Part shown: positions 1-7,655 of the stretch, piece after piece
Numbering within the stretch: position 1 is the first letter of the stretch
How the letters are laid out: each line of letters opens with the position of its first letter
Assembly (NCBI GenBank): GCA_945863825.1
Contig: CAMBBY010000015.1
Span: 1 to 10,557, forward strand
Reading direction: 5' to 3'
Length of the DNA: 10,557 bases
From: an uncultured Prevotella sp.
GTDB lineage: Bacteria > Bacteroidota > Bacteroidia > Bacteroidales > Bacteroidaceae
Program-made: the position numbers and the translations under genes
The notes under the pieces: generated by a model
What the model was told of the DNA's origin: nothing
What the model saw: only the letters and a program-made list of their open reading frames with translations
Databases searched by the model: none

Positions 1-50
1 GAGATCTACACGGAGTATCGTCGGCAGCGTCAGATGTGTATAAGAGACAG
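1..50 (+). other. Nextera i5 / Read 1 sequencing adapter (artefact)
   Basis: Bases 1-11 (GAGATCTACAC) are the end of the Illumina P5 primer. Bases 18-31 (TCGTCGGCAGCGTC) plus 32-50 (AGATGTGTATAAGAGACAG) are the Nextera Read 1 primer with the Tn5 mosaic end. Between them GGAGTA (12-17) equals the last six bases of the i5 barcode AAGGAGTA (S507), so two bases seem lost from the consensus. This is library DNA, not genome; biological sequence starts at 51. Reading frames crossing it yield spurious peptides: MCIRDS and MYKRQ on the plus strand, and LSLIHI fused to the EttA fragment on the minus strand. Confidence 0.98.
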
Positions 51-1535
51 CTCCAAGGCACGCAGCGTGTTCACGTCGATATCGTTGGTAGGCTCATCGA
101 GAAGCAATACATTACCCTCCTGCTTCAATGCCAAGGCCAACTGCAGACGGTTGCGCTCACCACCCGAGAGAACACTGCAGAGCTTGCTCTGGTCGGTGCC
201 CGAAAAGTTGAAACGGCTGATGTAAGCACGTGCATTCACATCTCTGCCACCCAGACGCAAGGTCTCATTGCCCTGAGAAATCACCTCGTAAACGGTCTTC
301 TGAGGGTCGATGTCCTTGTGCTGCTGGTCAACATAAGCCAGTTTCACGGTCTCACCCACCTCGAATGTACCGCCGTCAGCCTGCTCCAATCCCATGATGA
401 GACGGAAGAGGGTAGTCTTACCGGCTCCGTTAGGACCGATGACACCCACGATGCCGTTAGGAGGAAGCATGAAGTTGAGGTCGTTGAAGAGAACTTTCTC
501 GCCGAACGCCTTCTTTACATGCTGAGCCTCAATCACCTTGTTACCCAGACGAGGACCGTTAGGGATGAAGATTTCCAGCTTCTCCTCGCGCTCCTTCTGT
601 TCCTGGTTGAGCATCTGTTCGTAAGAGTTCAGACGAGCCTTACCCTTAGCCTGACGGGCCTTAGGCGCCATGCGAACCCATTCCAACTCACGCTCCAATG
701 TCTTGCGGCGCTTAGAGGCGGTCTTTTCCTCCTGAATCATTCGCTTGGTCTTCTGGTCGAGCCATGAAGAGTAGTTGCCCTTCCATGGAATACCCTCGCC
801 ACGGTCCAACTCCAGAATCCACTCGCTCACGTCGTCGAGGAAGTAGCGGTCGTGGGTTACGGCGATGACGGTTCCCTCATACTGCTGCAGGTGCTGCTCC
901 AACCAGTCGATGCTCTCAGCATCCAGGTGGTTGGTAGGCTCATCGAGCAGGAGCACATCCGGTTTCTGCAAGAGCAGGCGGCAGAGAGCCACACGGCGGC
1001 GCTCACCACCAGAGAGGTTGGTTACCGGCCAATCGCCAGGAGGACAGTGGAGAGCATCCATCGCACGCTCCAGTTTGGAGTCGATGTTCCAGGCATCGGT
1101 AGCATCAATGATGTCCTGCACCTCAGCCTGTCGCTGCATCAGCTTGTCCATTTTATCTGGGTCTCCATAGTATTCCTCGAGACCAAACTTATTGTTGATG
1201 TCCTCGTACTCAGCGAGTGCATCATAAATCTTCTGCACACCCTCCATCACGTTCTCCTTCACGGTCTTGTTTTCATCGAGCGGAGGGTCCTGTGGCAAGT
1301 AGCCCACAGAGTAACCTGGGCTCCATACCACCTCGCCTTGTGTAGGCTGTTCCAATCCAGCGATGATTTTCATCAAGGTAGATTTACCTGCACCGTTCAG
1401 ACCGATGATGCCTATTTTTGCTCCGTAGAAGAACGATAGGTAGATGTTCTTCAGAATCTGTTTCTGGTTTTGTGGGATAATCTTAGATACGCCCACCATT
1501 GAGAAGATGATCTTCTTGTCGTCAACTGTTGCCAT
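51..1535 (-). CDS. ettA: EttA, energy-dependent translational throttle ABC-F ATPase (3' end missing)
   Basis: Cytoplasmic ABC-F protein; E. coli EttA binds the ribosomal E site and gates the first elongation step according to ATP/ADP level. The 495 genuine residues contain two ABC modules. Module 1 has Walker A GLNGAGKS (45-52), LSGGE (174-178) and LLLDEP (195-200, catalytic E199). Module 2 has Walker A GPNGAGKT (367-374), LSGGE (456-460) and LLLDEP (477-482). The EttA-type arm lies near 95-135 and the charged inter-domain linker near 250-330. Stretches such as ILELDRGEGIPWKGNYSSWL and FIPNGPRLG closely match what I recall of E. coli EttA, which separates it from Uup and antibiotic-resistance ABC-F proteins. 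E. coli EttA is about 555 residues, so roughly 60 C-terminal residues are absent. The fragment ends at LRALE, and the next six codons are adapter. The start at 1533-1535 places the N-terminus as in EttA. It lies 21 bases downstream of cvfB, so the two are probably co-transcribed. Confidence 0.95.
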
Positions 1536-1556
1536 ATAATAATAAAAAAAAATGTG

Positions 1557-2396
1557 TTATGCCAATCGGATGCTCATCGGGCTCACGGTGATGAGTCGCT
1601 TCTTGTAGAGATCTCCGATGGCACGCTTAAATACTTTTTTGCTTACGTGGAATCGCTCGTAGATATCGTCTGCCTCGCTCTTGTCGCCCAGATTGCATTC
1701 CCCGTCATTGTCGAGCAGGTACTGGTAGAGGGTTTCTGCGAAATCGGCAGTCTGTTCCATGCCGGTCTTCTGCAGGGTGACGTCTATCTTGCCATCTGGG
1801 CGTACTCGTCCGATGTAGCCCTTTAGTTTGTCGCCTGTATGGATATACTGGAATATCTGGCTCTTGTAGAGCAGACCGGAGTACTGGTTATCAATGATGA
1901 CCTTGAATCCGAGGTCGGTTTTCTGCCAGATGAGCAGATCCACTTCCTCTCCGTGCTTGTAGTGAGGATGGTCTTCCTTCAGGTATCTTTCCACCTTGGC
2001 TGAGGCTACGATGCGGTAACTCTCCTCATCGATATGGATATGAACGATGTAGGAATTGCCCAATACCATGCGCTTCTTCTGTTCACGGAATGGGCAGAAG
2101 ATGTCCTTCATCAGTCCCCAACCGAGGAAAGCACCATATTCGTTGACCCATTTCACTTCGAGATAGGCGAAGTCGCCCACTTTGGCAAGAGGGGTTTCGG
2201 TGGTGGCGATGATACGCTCTTCCTGGTCGAGATAGATGAAAACGTCAATCTCGTCGCCAATGGAAAGTCCCTTCGGTACGTAGCGGGTAGGAAGGAGGAT
2301 TTCTCCCTCATCGCCTCCGTCGAGGTACATGCCGAAATCTACTTTCTTTACAACTCTGAGGCGGTTGTAATCACCGAGCTTTATCTTGTTTGCCAT
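1557..2396 (-). CDS. cvfB: CvfB/YitL-family S1 RNA-binding protein
   Basis: A 279-residue protein matching the CvfB family (conserved virulence factor B of Staphylococcus; YitL of Bacillus), which binds RNA through S1 domains. I see three S1-like beta-barrel segments. The first is near 7-66 (GMYLDGGDEGEILLP, then a GDEIDVFIYLD turn). The second is near 72-135 (KVGDFAYLEV, GAFLGWGLMKDIFCPF). The third is near 147-209 (GFKVIIDNQYSGLLYKSQIF, GKIDVTLQ). A winged-helix-like C-terminus follows (about 215-275, SKKVFKRAIGDLYKKRLI). Length and domain order agree with complete family members, so the gene is intact. It lies between lolD and ettA on the same strand and probably shares their transcript; no -7 element is evident in the 84 bases upstream. 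CvfB affects virulence-gene expression in Staphylococcus, but its role in Bacteroidales is not established. Family assignment is firm, function is not. Confidence 0.9.
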   Translation of the reverse strand: MANKIKLGDYNRLRVVKKVDFGMYLDGGDEGEILLPTRYVPKGLSIGDEIDVFIYLDQEERIIATTETPLAKVGDFAYLEVKWVNEYGAFLGWGLMKDIFCPFREQKKRMVLGNSYIVHIHIDEESYRIVASAKVERYLKEDHPHYKHGEEVDLLIWQKTDLGFKVIIDNQYSGLLYKSQIFQYIHTGDKLKGYIGRVRPDGKIDVTLQKTGMEQTADFAETLYQYLLDNDGECNLGDKSEADDIYERFHVSKKVFKRAIGDLYKKRLITVSPMSIRLA

Positions 2397-2480
2397 GTTT
2401 TCTTGTTAACTTCTTTTCTTGGATTCTTATTCCTTCTTGTGAATTCTGATCTTCTTTCTACGAATGCGAATTCTATGATC

Positions 2481-3242
2481 TTAGATTACATCCTCCTGTT
2501 CACTCTTTTTCTGGACAATATTTTCCTGGACTTTTTCTTCCTGAATGTCCTTTGCAGGAGTCTCGGCTTCAGCAGAATTAGCCTCTACGGTTTTCTCGAT
2601 CATTCCGTCTTTCAGGTGAATGGTGCGGTCGGTGATGGCAGCAAGTCCCTCATCGTGGGTTACGATAACGAAGGTCTGTCCGAACTTGTCACGCAGATCG
2701 AAGAACAGTTGGTGCAGTTCTGCCTTGTTTTTGGTATCGAGGCTTCCTGATGGTTCATCGGCCAGGATGACGGCAGGATTGTTGATCAATGCCCTGGCCA
2801 CAGCCACACGCTGTTTCTCGCCACCGGAGAGTTCGGCAGGCTTGTGGTTGGCTCTATCGCTCAGACCCATGAACGCCAGCAGTTCCTCAGCGCGTTCCTT
2901 CGCCTGTTTGCGACTCTTGCCGGCAATGAAGGCAGGAATCATGATGTTCTCCAGTGCGGTGAACTCAGGCAGGAGCTGGTGAAACTGGAACACGAAGCCC
3001 AGATGCTGGTTGCGGAAATCGCTCAGTTTCTTGGTGGAGAGCCTGCTCACATCAATGCCATCGATGATGATATTTCCTGCGTCAGGCTTATCGAGGGTTC
3101 CGATGATCTGGAGCAGCGTGGTTTTGCCGGCTCCACTGGGACCGACAATGCTTACCACCTCGCCCTTGTCGATGTGCAGGTCGATGCCCTTAAGTACCTG
3201 CAGCGAGCCGAAGCTTTTGGTTATGCCTTTGATATCTATCAT
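2481..3242 (-). CDS. lolD: LolD-type ABC transporter ATP-binding protein
   Basis: ATPase subunit of the LolCDE-type transporter that extracts lipoproteins from the inner membrane for delivery to the outer membrane. Residues (numbered from the start at 3242): Walker A GPSGAGKT 34-41, Q-loop [15 protein letters not shown] from 85, signature LSGGE 138-142, Walker B VILADEP 158-164 with E163, H-loop H196. The [15 protein letters not shown] stretch is characteristic of LolD/MacB-type ATPases. An upstream in-frame ATG at 3317 would add 25 residues, but it lies before the likely promoter (-7 element at 3273-3280), and the domain begins naturally at [12 protein letters not shown], so 3242 is preferred. 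After the normal end (HLKDGMI, about 215) there is an extra tail of about 38 residues rich in E, K, Q and A, probably disordered. No LolC/E permease gene is present here. A paralogous MacB-type ATPase cannot be fully excluded. Confidence 0.88.
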   Translation of the reverse strand: MIDIKGITKSFGSLQVLKGIDLHIDKGEVVSIVGPSGAGKTTLLQIIGTLDKPDAGNIIIDGIDVSRLSTKKLSDFRNQHLGFVFQFHQLLPEFTALENIMIPAFIAGKSRKQAKERAEELLAFMGLSDRANHKPAELSGGEKQRVAVARALINNPAVILADEPSGSLDTKNKAELHQLFFDLRDKFGQTFVIVTHDEGLAAITDRTIHLKDGMIEKTVEANSAEAETPAKDIQEEKVQENIVQKKSEQEDVI

Positions 3243-3272
3243 TTTTCTTTTCTTTTCGTTTGTATCAGTAGG

Positions 3273-3280
3273 CAAAGTTA
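3273..3280 (-). promoter_or_regulatory. Bacteroidota -7 promoter element upstream of lolD
   Basis: The minus strand reads TAACTTTG here, a perfect match to the Bacteroidota -7 consensus TAnnTTTG. A TTAG 20 bases further upstream (minus-strand 3304-3301) is a one-mismatch -33 element. Transcription would begin near 3266 and give a short A-rich leader of about 25 bases before the lolD start at 3242. It would probably drive lolD-cvfB-ettA. The assignment rests on consensus match and position only. Confidence 0.6.
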
Positions 3281-3417
3281 AGCAAAATAATTGGAAATGC
3301 CTAATAGTTGAAGACAAAATAACTAAGTTTTTCTTAAAAATGTTTGGAATGTATGGTTTCGGGAGAAATGTTTACATTATTTAGTGCGGAAAATGTGCTC
3401 ATTTCGGATAAAAGTAG

Positions 3418-3425
3418 TAACTTTG
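3418..3425 (+). promoter_or_regulatory. Bacteroidota -7 promoter element upstream of dnaG
   Basis: TAACTTTG matches TAnnTTTG perfectly and is the same octamer found in the opposing lolD promoter. TGTG at 3394-3397, with a 20-base spacer, is a one-mismatch -33 element (consensus TTTG). Predicted transcription start is near 3432, giving a leader of about 50 bases before dnaG that contains the 11-base direct repeat described separately. Confidence 0.6.
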
Positions 3426-3444
3426 CATTTAAATAGTTTCTGAT

Positions 3445-3476
3445 TTTGATATTTTTCAAATATGATTTGATATTTT
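3445..3476 (+). repeat. Direct repeat TTTGATATTTT x2 in the dnaG leader
   Basis: TTTGATATTTT occurs exactly at 3445-3455 and 3466-3476, so the copies start 21 bases apart, about two helical turns. Between and overlapping them, ATATTT (3449-3454) and AAATAT (3458-3463) form a small inverted repeat. The block lies between the predicted dnaG transcription start and the ATG. It could be a regulator site or an RNA structure, but in A+T-rich leader DNA chance is a real alternative. Confidence 0.5.
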
Positions 3477-3483
3477 ACCAGAT

Positions 3484-5418
3484 ATGATAGATAGACCGAC
3501 GATAGAAAGAATTATGGATTCCACCAAGATAGAAGAGGTGGTAGGAGAGTTCGTGACCCTTAAGAAACGAGGGGTCAACTACATCGGCTTGTGCCCTTTC
3601 CATAACGACTCCCATCCGTCTTTCTCCGTATCACCGACCCGTGGCATCTGTCATTGTTTCACCTGTGGCAAGGGTGGTAATGCCATCAACTTCCTCATGG
3701 AACTGGAACAGATGACCTATCCCGATGCCTTGCGCTGGCTTGCCAAGAAATATCATATCGAAATCAAGGAACGCGAACTGACCAACGAGGAAAAGCAGCG
3801 GGAGAGCGAAAGGGAATCTATGTTCATCGTCAACGAGTGGGCTGCCAAGTATTTCCAGGATATCCTTCAGAATGATGTGGACGGTCGTGCCATCGGTATG
3901 CAGTATTTCAGAAGCCGCGGTTTCAGAGATGACATCATCCGAAAATTCCAGCTCGGCTTTTCGCTCAACAGTCGTACTGCTCTCGGCGCGGCGGCTGTGA
4001 AACAGGGTTATAATCCGAAGTATCTGGTCAAGACGGGTGTGCTCATCGCCTCTGATAATGAACCGGGAAAGTTTTTCGACCGATTCTCAGGCCGTGCCAT
4101 CTTCCCATGGTTTAGTGTGAGTGGCAAGGTGGTGGCTTTCGGCGGACGTGTGCTCGATAGCCGTACCAAGGGTGTGAGCCAGAAATATGTCAACTCGCCC
4201 GACAGTGAGATTTATCACAAGGAACGTGAACTCTACGGACTTTTCCAGGCGAAGAAGGCGATTGCCAAGGAAGACTGCGTATTTATGGTGGAGGGCTATA
4301 CTGATGTGATTTCCATGCACCAGTGTGGCATTGAAAACGTGGTGGCCAATTCGGGTACGGCACTCAGTATCTATCAGATCCGACTCTTGCATCGCTTTAC
4401 CAATAATATCGTATTGCTCTATGATGGTGACAAGGCGGGTGTGCATGCTGCCCTGAGAGGAACCGACATGCTGCTGGAGGAGGAGATGAACGTCAAGGTA
4501 CTTTTCCTGCCTGACGGTAACGACCCTGACAGTTTTGCACGCAATCATACTGCCGAACAGTTCAGACAATATATTGCAGACCATCAGACAGACTTTATCC
4601 AGTTTAAGACCGACGTGATGCTCAAAGGCGTTACCGATCCCGTGAAGCGAAGTGAGGCCATCAATTCCATCGTGGAGAGCATCTCGAAGATCAAGAATCA
4701 GATTACCCGAGCGGCTTATATCACCGACTGTTCTCATCGTCTGGGAGTCAACGAGGCGGTTATCATCAATGCCCTCAATTCCTTTATCCGCAACGGAATG
4801 AGCGAGCAGGTGAAGGAGGAACGCCGGGCTGCAGGACTCAGAGATGCCGGCTATCCGGTGAAGCAGCAGGCATTGCGACAGGCGGCTGTCACTCCGCTCG
4901 ACAAACTGATGGGGGTGGAAGACCTGCTCATCAAACTGGTAATCCATCATGGCGATGAAATCATCAAGGTGCAGGATGCTGACGGCAATGATGTGGAACT
5001 GCCAGCCGCTCAGTATATCTATCTGGACATGGAGGGCGATGACTTCAAGTTCCACCATTCCATCTACAATCAGATCATGGCTGAGGCTATGGAACATATT
5101 GAGGAGGAAGGATTCAGATGTGAAACCTATTTTGCTTCTCATCCCAATCCGGAAATCAGTAGGATAGCCGGTATTCCGACGGGTGAGCAGGAGATAACGA
5201 CGGCAAGTCTGCAGATGAAGATGAACGAGGAGAAACTGCGCCAGCAGATATTCAAGGACATGCTTTCCTTCCGTACCCACTATATTGCGCAGCGTATTAT
5301 CGAGGTGCAGCAGGAGTTCAAGCAGAATCCTGGCAACAGGGAACTTCTGGAGGAATTCGTGAAACTGAAGAAGATGAACATGCTCGTGGCGTCACAGTCG
5401 AATAATGTCTTCAACTAA
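3484..5418 (+). CDS. dnaG: DnaG, DNA primase
   Basis: Synthesises RNA primers at the replication fork with DnaB helicase. The 644 residues show the full bacterial primase layout. The CHC2 zinc-binding domain has C37, H40, C58 and C61 (CPFHNDSHPSFS through CFTCGKGG). The catalytic core carries the KYVNSPDSEIYHKERELYGL basic motif (234-253). The TOPRIM metal-binding residues are in VEGYTD (269-274, E270) and LLYDGDKAG (D314, D316), followed by LPDGNDPDS (342-350). A helical C-terminal region (about 470-644) is where the DnaB-binding domain lies. It is longer than E. coli DnaG (581 residues), consistent with a longer C-terminal half. The ATG at 3484 is supported by the short distance to the zinc domain. 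No Shine-Dalgarno is seen upstream, as is common in this phylum. cls follows after 24 bases, so the two may be co-transcribed. All catalytic residues I can identify are present. Confidence 0.97.
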   Translation: MIDRPTIERIMDSTKIEEVVGEFVTLKKRGVNYIGLCPFHNDSHPSFSVSPTRGICHCFTCGKGGNAINFLMELEQMTYPDALRWLAKKYHIEIKERELTNEEKQRESERESMFIVNEWAAKYFQDILQNDVDGRAIGMQYFRSRGFRDDIIRKFQLGFSLNSRTALGAAAVKQGYNPKYLVKTGVLIASDNEPGKFFDRFSGRAIFPWFSVSGKVVAFGGRVLDSRTKGVSQKYVNSPDSEIYHKERELYGLFQAKKAIAKEDCVFMVEGYTDVISMHQCGIENVVANSGTALSIYQIRLLHRFTNNIVLLYDGDKAGVHAALRGTDMLLEEEMNVKVLFLPDGNDPDSFARNHTAEQFRQYIADHQTDFIQFKTDVMLKGVTDPVKRSEAINSIVESISKIKNQITRAAYITDCSHRLGVNEAVIINALNSFIRNGMSEQVKEERRAAGLRDAGYPVKQQALRQAAVTPLDKLMGVEDLLIKLVIHHGDEIIKVQDADGNDVELPAAQYIYLDMEGDDFKFHHSIYNQIMAEAMEHIEEEGFRCETYFASHPNPEISRIAGIPTGEQEITTASLQMKMNEEKLRQQIFKDMLSFRTHYIAQRIIEVQQEFKQNPGNRELLEEFVKLKKMNMLVASQSNNVFN

Positions 5419-5428
5419 AATATAATAT

Positions 5429-5435
5429 AAGGAGG
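5429..5435 (+). promoter_or_regulatory. Strong Shine-Dalgarno of cls
   Basis: AAGGAGG lies seven bases before the cls ATG at 5443, within a 24-base gap after the dnaG stop. It is close to the canonical anti-16S complement. Other genes in the window have A-rich leaders without such a site, the usual Bacteroidota situation, so this one stands out. It also supports the chosen cls start. Confidence 0.75.
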
Positions 5436-5442
5436 TAAGAAT

Positions 5443-6867
5443 ATGCTGTATATCCATTGGTTTCTGCTGGTAGTATATCTGGCGATAACAATAAGTGGAA
5501 TCGTGGCTGTTCTCATGGACAACAAGCAACCGGAGAAAGCCATGGCATGGATTCTTGTGCTCTGTTTCATGCCGGTAGTCGGCATCATTTTCTATCTTTT
5601 CTTCGGCAAGAATACCCGTAAGGAAAAGGTAATCAGCAAGCGCAGTATGGACTTGCTCACCAAGCGCAGCATGCTCGAATTTGCCGAGCAGGAAGACCTG
5701 CATATTCCTCGCCGCAACAGACCGCTGATGAAACTGTTTACCAACCAGAACTGGGCGCTCCCTTTCAAGGATAATGAGGTGGATATTCTCATGGACGGCT
5801 ATGAGTTTGCATTCTCACTCCTGAATGCCATCGGACAGGCAAAGGACCATATTCATCTGGATACTTATATCATCGAAGACGATGCTTTAGGAAATCTGGT
5901 GGCTGATGCGCTGATAGACAAGGTGCGTGAGGGCGTGGAGGTACGACTGATATACGACGATGTGGGGTGCTGGAAGGTGAAAAACCGCTTCTTCGAAAGG
6001 ATGATTAAGGCAGGAGTGCGTGTACAGGCTTTCATGCCAGTTAGGTTTCCTGCCTTTACGGGTAAGGTGAACTATCGCAACCATCGCAAACTCTGTGTCA
6101 TCGATGGAAAGGTGGGATTTATCGGGGGCATGAATATTGCCATGAGATATGTGAAGGGAACGGCCAAGCAGGCTTGGCGAGATACGCATCTCCGTATCCG
6201 TGGCGGTGCTGTCTATGCCATCCAGAGAGCATTCCTTGTGGACTGGTATTTCGTATGTCGGGAACTCATCAACGACCGCCGCTATTATCCGTCTGTAGAT
6301 AAGAGTATTTCCAATAATTGTCTTACGCAGATTGTGACGAGCAGTCCTGTTTCTCCTTGGCCTGACATCATGCAGGGCTATGTACGCATCATCCTGCAGG
6401 CCCACAGGTATGTGTATATGGAGAGTCCTTATTTCTTGCCTACTGAACCCGTGCTCTTTGCCATGCGAACAGCGGCTTTGGCGGGAGTAGATGTCAGACT
6501 CATGGTGCCTCGCCGGGGCGATGCTAAACTGGTGGAATGGGCTTCGCGTTCTTATCTGATGGAGGTGATAGAGGCAGGTGTGAAAGTTTATCTTTATGAG
6601 GATGGATTCAACCATAGCAAACTCCTGGTAAGCGATGATAATCTGAGTTCCTGCGGCAGTACCAATATCGATTTCCGCAGTTTTGAGAATAATTTCGAGG
6701 CAAATGCTTTCTTCTTTGGTGAGGGGATGGCTTTGCGTATCAAGCGGATATTCCTGGCAGATCAGGAACGCTCCATGCTGGTAGATGATGTGGCTTATTT
6801 CATCAAGCGCCCGTTCTTCCAGCGATTGTTTGAATCGCTTGTGAGACTGCTCTCGCCATTGCTGTAG
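5443..6867 (+). CDS. cls: Cardiolipin synthase (phospholipase D superfamily)
   Basis: Inner-membrane enzyme that condenses two phosphatidylglycerol molecules to cardiolipin and glycerol. The 474 residues begin with two hydrophobic helices (about 3-25 and 34-54) separated by a short charged loop, the PLDc_N arrangement of bacterial Cls. Two phospholipase D catalytic motifs of HxKxxxxD form follow: H214-K216-D221 (NHRKLCVID, then GKVGFIGGMNIA) and H391-K393-D398 (NHSKLLVSD, then SCGSTNID). Length is normal for ClsA-type synthases and both HKD motifs are intact, so activity is expected. The start is fixed by the Shine-Dalgarno at 5429-5435. It lies 24 bases after dnaG and 90 bases before the mgtC-like gene on the same strand. 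A different phosphatidyl acceptor is possible, as some Cls paralogues vary, but sequence alone cannot show it. Confidence 0.93.
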   Translation: MLYIHWFLLVVYLAITISGIVAVLMDNKQPEKAMAWILVLCFMPVVGIIFYLFFGKNTRKEKVISKRSMDLLTKRSMLEFAEQEDLHIPRRNRPLMKLFTNQNWALPFKDNEVDILMDGYEFAFSLLNAIGQAKDHIHLDTYIIEDDALGNLVADALIDKVREGVEVRLIYDDVGCWKVKNRFFERMIKAGVRVQAFMPVRFPAFTGKVNYRNHRKLCVIDGKVGFIGGMNIAMRYVKGTAKQAWRDTHLRIRGGAVYAIQRAFLVDWYFVCRELINDRRYYPSVDKSISNNCLTQIVTSSPVSPWPDIMQGYVRIILQAHRYVYMESPYFLPTEPVLFAMRTAALAGVDVRLMVPRRGDAKLVEWASRSYLMEVIEAGVKVYLYEDGFNHSKLLVSDDNLSSCGSTNIDFRSFENNFEANAFFFGEGMALRIKRIFLADQERSMLVDDVAYFIKRPFFQRLFESLVRLLSPLL

Positions 6868-6934
6868 AACGATTTCTTGATGATGTGTCGTAGAGTAATA
6901 TTTGCTGAAGATGTCGTATAACGATTTTTTTGAT
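6868..6934 (+). repeat. Imperfect short direct repeats between cls and the mgtC-like gene
   Basis: AACGATTTCTTGAT (6868-6881) recurs as AACGATTTTTTTGAT (6920-6934), and GATGTGTCGTA (6882-6892) recurs as GATGTCGTA (6910-6918). The repeated words appear in swapped order, so this is not a simple tandem copy. It may be the remnant of a small rearrangement or chance in low-complexity DNA. There is no clear terminator or -7 element in the 90-base gap, so the mgtC-like gene may read through from cls. Confidence 0.35.
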
Positions 6935-6957
6935 TTAGAAACTTAAAACTATAGAAT

Positions 6958-7611
6958 ATGGATGCAACTTATATGGAATTGACTATTCGTCTTACGCTGG
7001 CGCTCTTGTTGGGTGGAGCGATAGGTATCGAACGTGAATATCGTGCCAAGGAAGCTGGTTTCCGTACTCATTTCCTTGTAGCTTTGGGTAGTGCTCTTTT
7101 CTGTCTCGTGTCCCAGTTTGGCTTTGGAGTAGATCTAAAGGATTCCTCCCGAGTGGCAGCGCAGGTAGTTTCGGGCATCGGATTTTTAGGTGCCGGTACG
7201 ATTATCTTTCAGAAGAATGTGGTGCGCGGCTTGACTACGGCTGCTGGTCTTTGGGTCACGGCAGCCATCGGCTTAGCTTGCGGTACGGGCATGTATTTGG
7301 CAGCGGTGCTTACCACGGCTATGGTGTTGTTAGGACTGGAGGTGCTGAACTATTGGATTCCTCAGTTGGGATTATCCACCATTGAGTTGTCCTTTTCTGC
7401 TCCATCCCGTGAGAGTGTGAAGGAATTTATCACGCGCATCAAGCAGGACGGGATGGAAGTACATTCTTATGAGTTGAAGGAACGTCGCTTGTCGAAGGAA
7501 GAATTTCTGGAAGCAAGCATAGAAATCAGAGCGAAACGCGACTTTCATACATTGGAGATACTGGATTATATGAATGATTTTTCGGATGTCACGATTTCTA
7601 CGATTAAGTAG
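6958..7611 (+). CDS. MgtC/SapB-family membrane protein
   Basis: A 217-residue inner-membrane protein of the MgtC/SapB family. The N-terminal half has about five hydrophobic segments (roughly 8-25, 38-55, 67-84, 95-108 and 111-130). It carries the family's conserved stretches GAIGIEREYRAKEAGFRTH (20-38), GIGFLGAGTII (73-83) and VRGLTTAAGLWVTAAIG (89-105). The soluble C-terminus (about 140-217) resembles the ACT-like domain found in many members. Salmonella MgtC acts in low-magnesium growth and macrophage survival and inhibits the F1Fo ATP synthase, but most bacterial relatives are uncharacterised, so I do not assign the mgtC symbol or a transport function. A second in-frame ATG five codons later is an alternative start. 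The gene is intact and converges on the methyltransferase gene, with a hairpin between them. Confidence 0.88.
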   Translation: MDATYMELTIRLTLALLLGGAIGIEREYRAKEAGFRTHFLVALGSALFCLVSQFGFGVDLKDSSRVAAQVVSGIGFLGAGTIIFQKNVVRGLTTAAGLWVTAAIGLACGTGMYLAAVLTTAMVLLGLEVLNYWIPQLGLSTIELSFSAPSRESVKEFITRIKQDGMEVHSYELKERRLSKEEFLEASIEIRAKRDFHTLEILDYMNDFSDVTISTIK

Positions 7612-7655
7612 AACATGGTGTATCAATAAGTCCACTCTGTATGCTTGAAAAGGTC

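Noticed and set aside
1..50. Tn5 transposon end at the contig start
   Set aside because: The mosaic end is attached to Illumina primer and barcode sequence, so it is library tagmentation rather than a resident transposon.
34..767. Plus-strand reading frames starting MCIRDS and MYKRQ
   Set aside because: They begin inside the Nextera adapter and run antisense to ettA, which has complete ABC-F motifs on the minus strand.
852..1439. Long plus-strand open frames over the first half of ettA
   Set aside because: Antisense shadows of strongly conserved ABC coding sequence, with no recognisable domain.
2034..3281. Plus-strand open frames across cvfB and lolD
   Set aside because: They span two minus-strand genes with clear families and show only antisense-type composition.
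3243..3317. N-terminal 25-residue extension of LolD from the ATG at 3317
   Set aside because: The extension crosses the predicted -7 promoter element and has no counterpart in the LolD family.
4087..5280. 397-codon minus-strand open frame inside dnaG
   Set aside because: A long antisense frame arising from codon bias in dnaG; the translated sequence is rich in H, L and I with no domain, while dnaG has every catalytic motif.
5887..6615. Minus-strand open frame within cls
   Set aside because: Antisense to the region carrying the first HKD motif, with no coding support.
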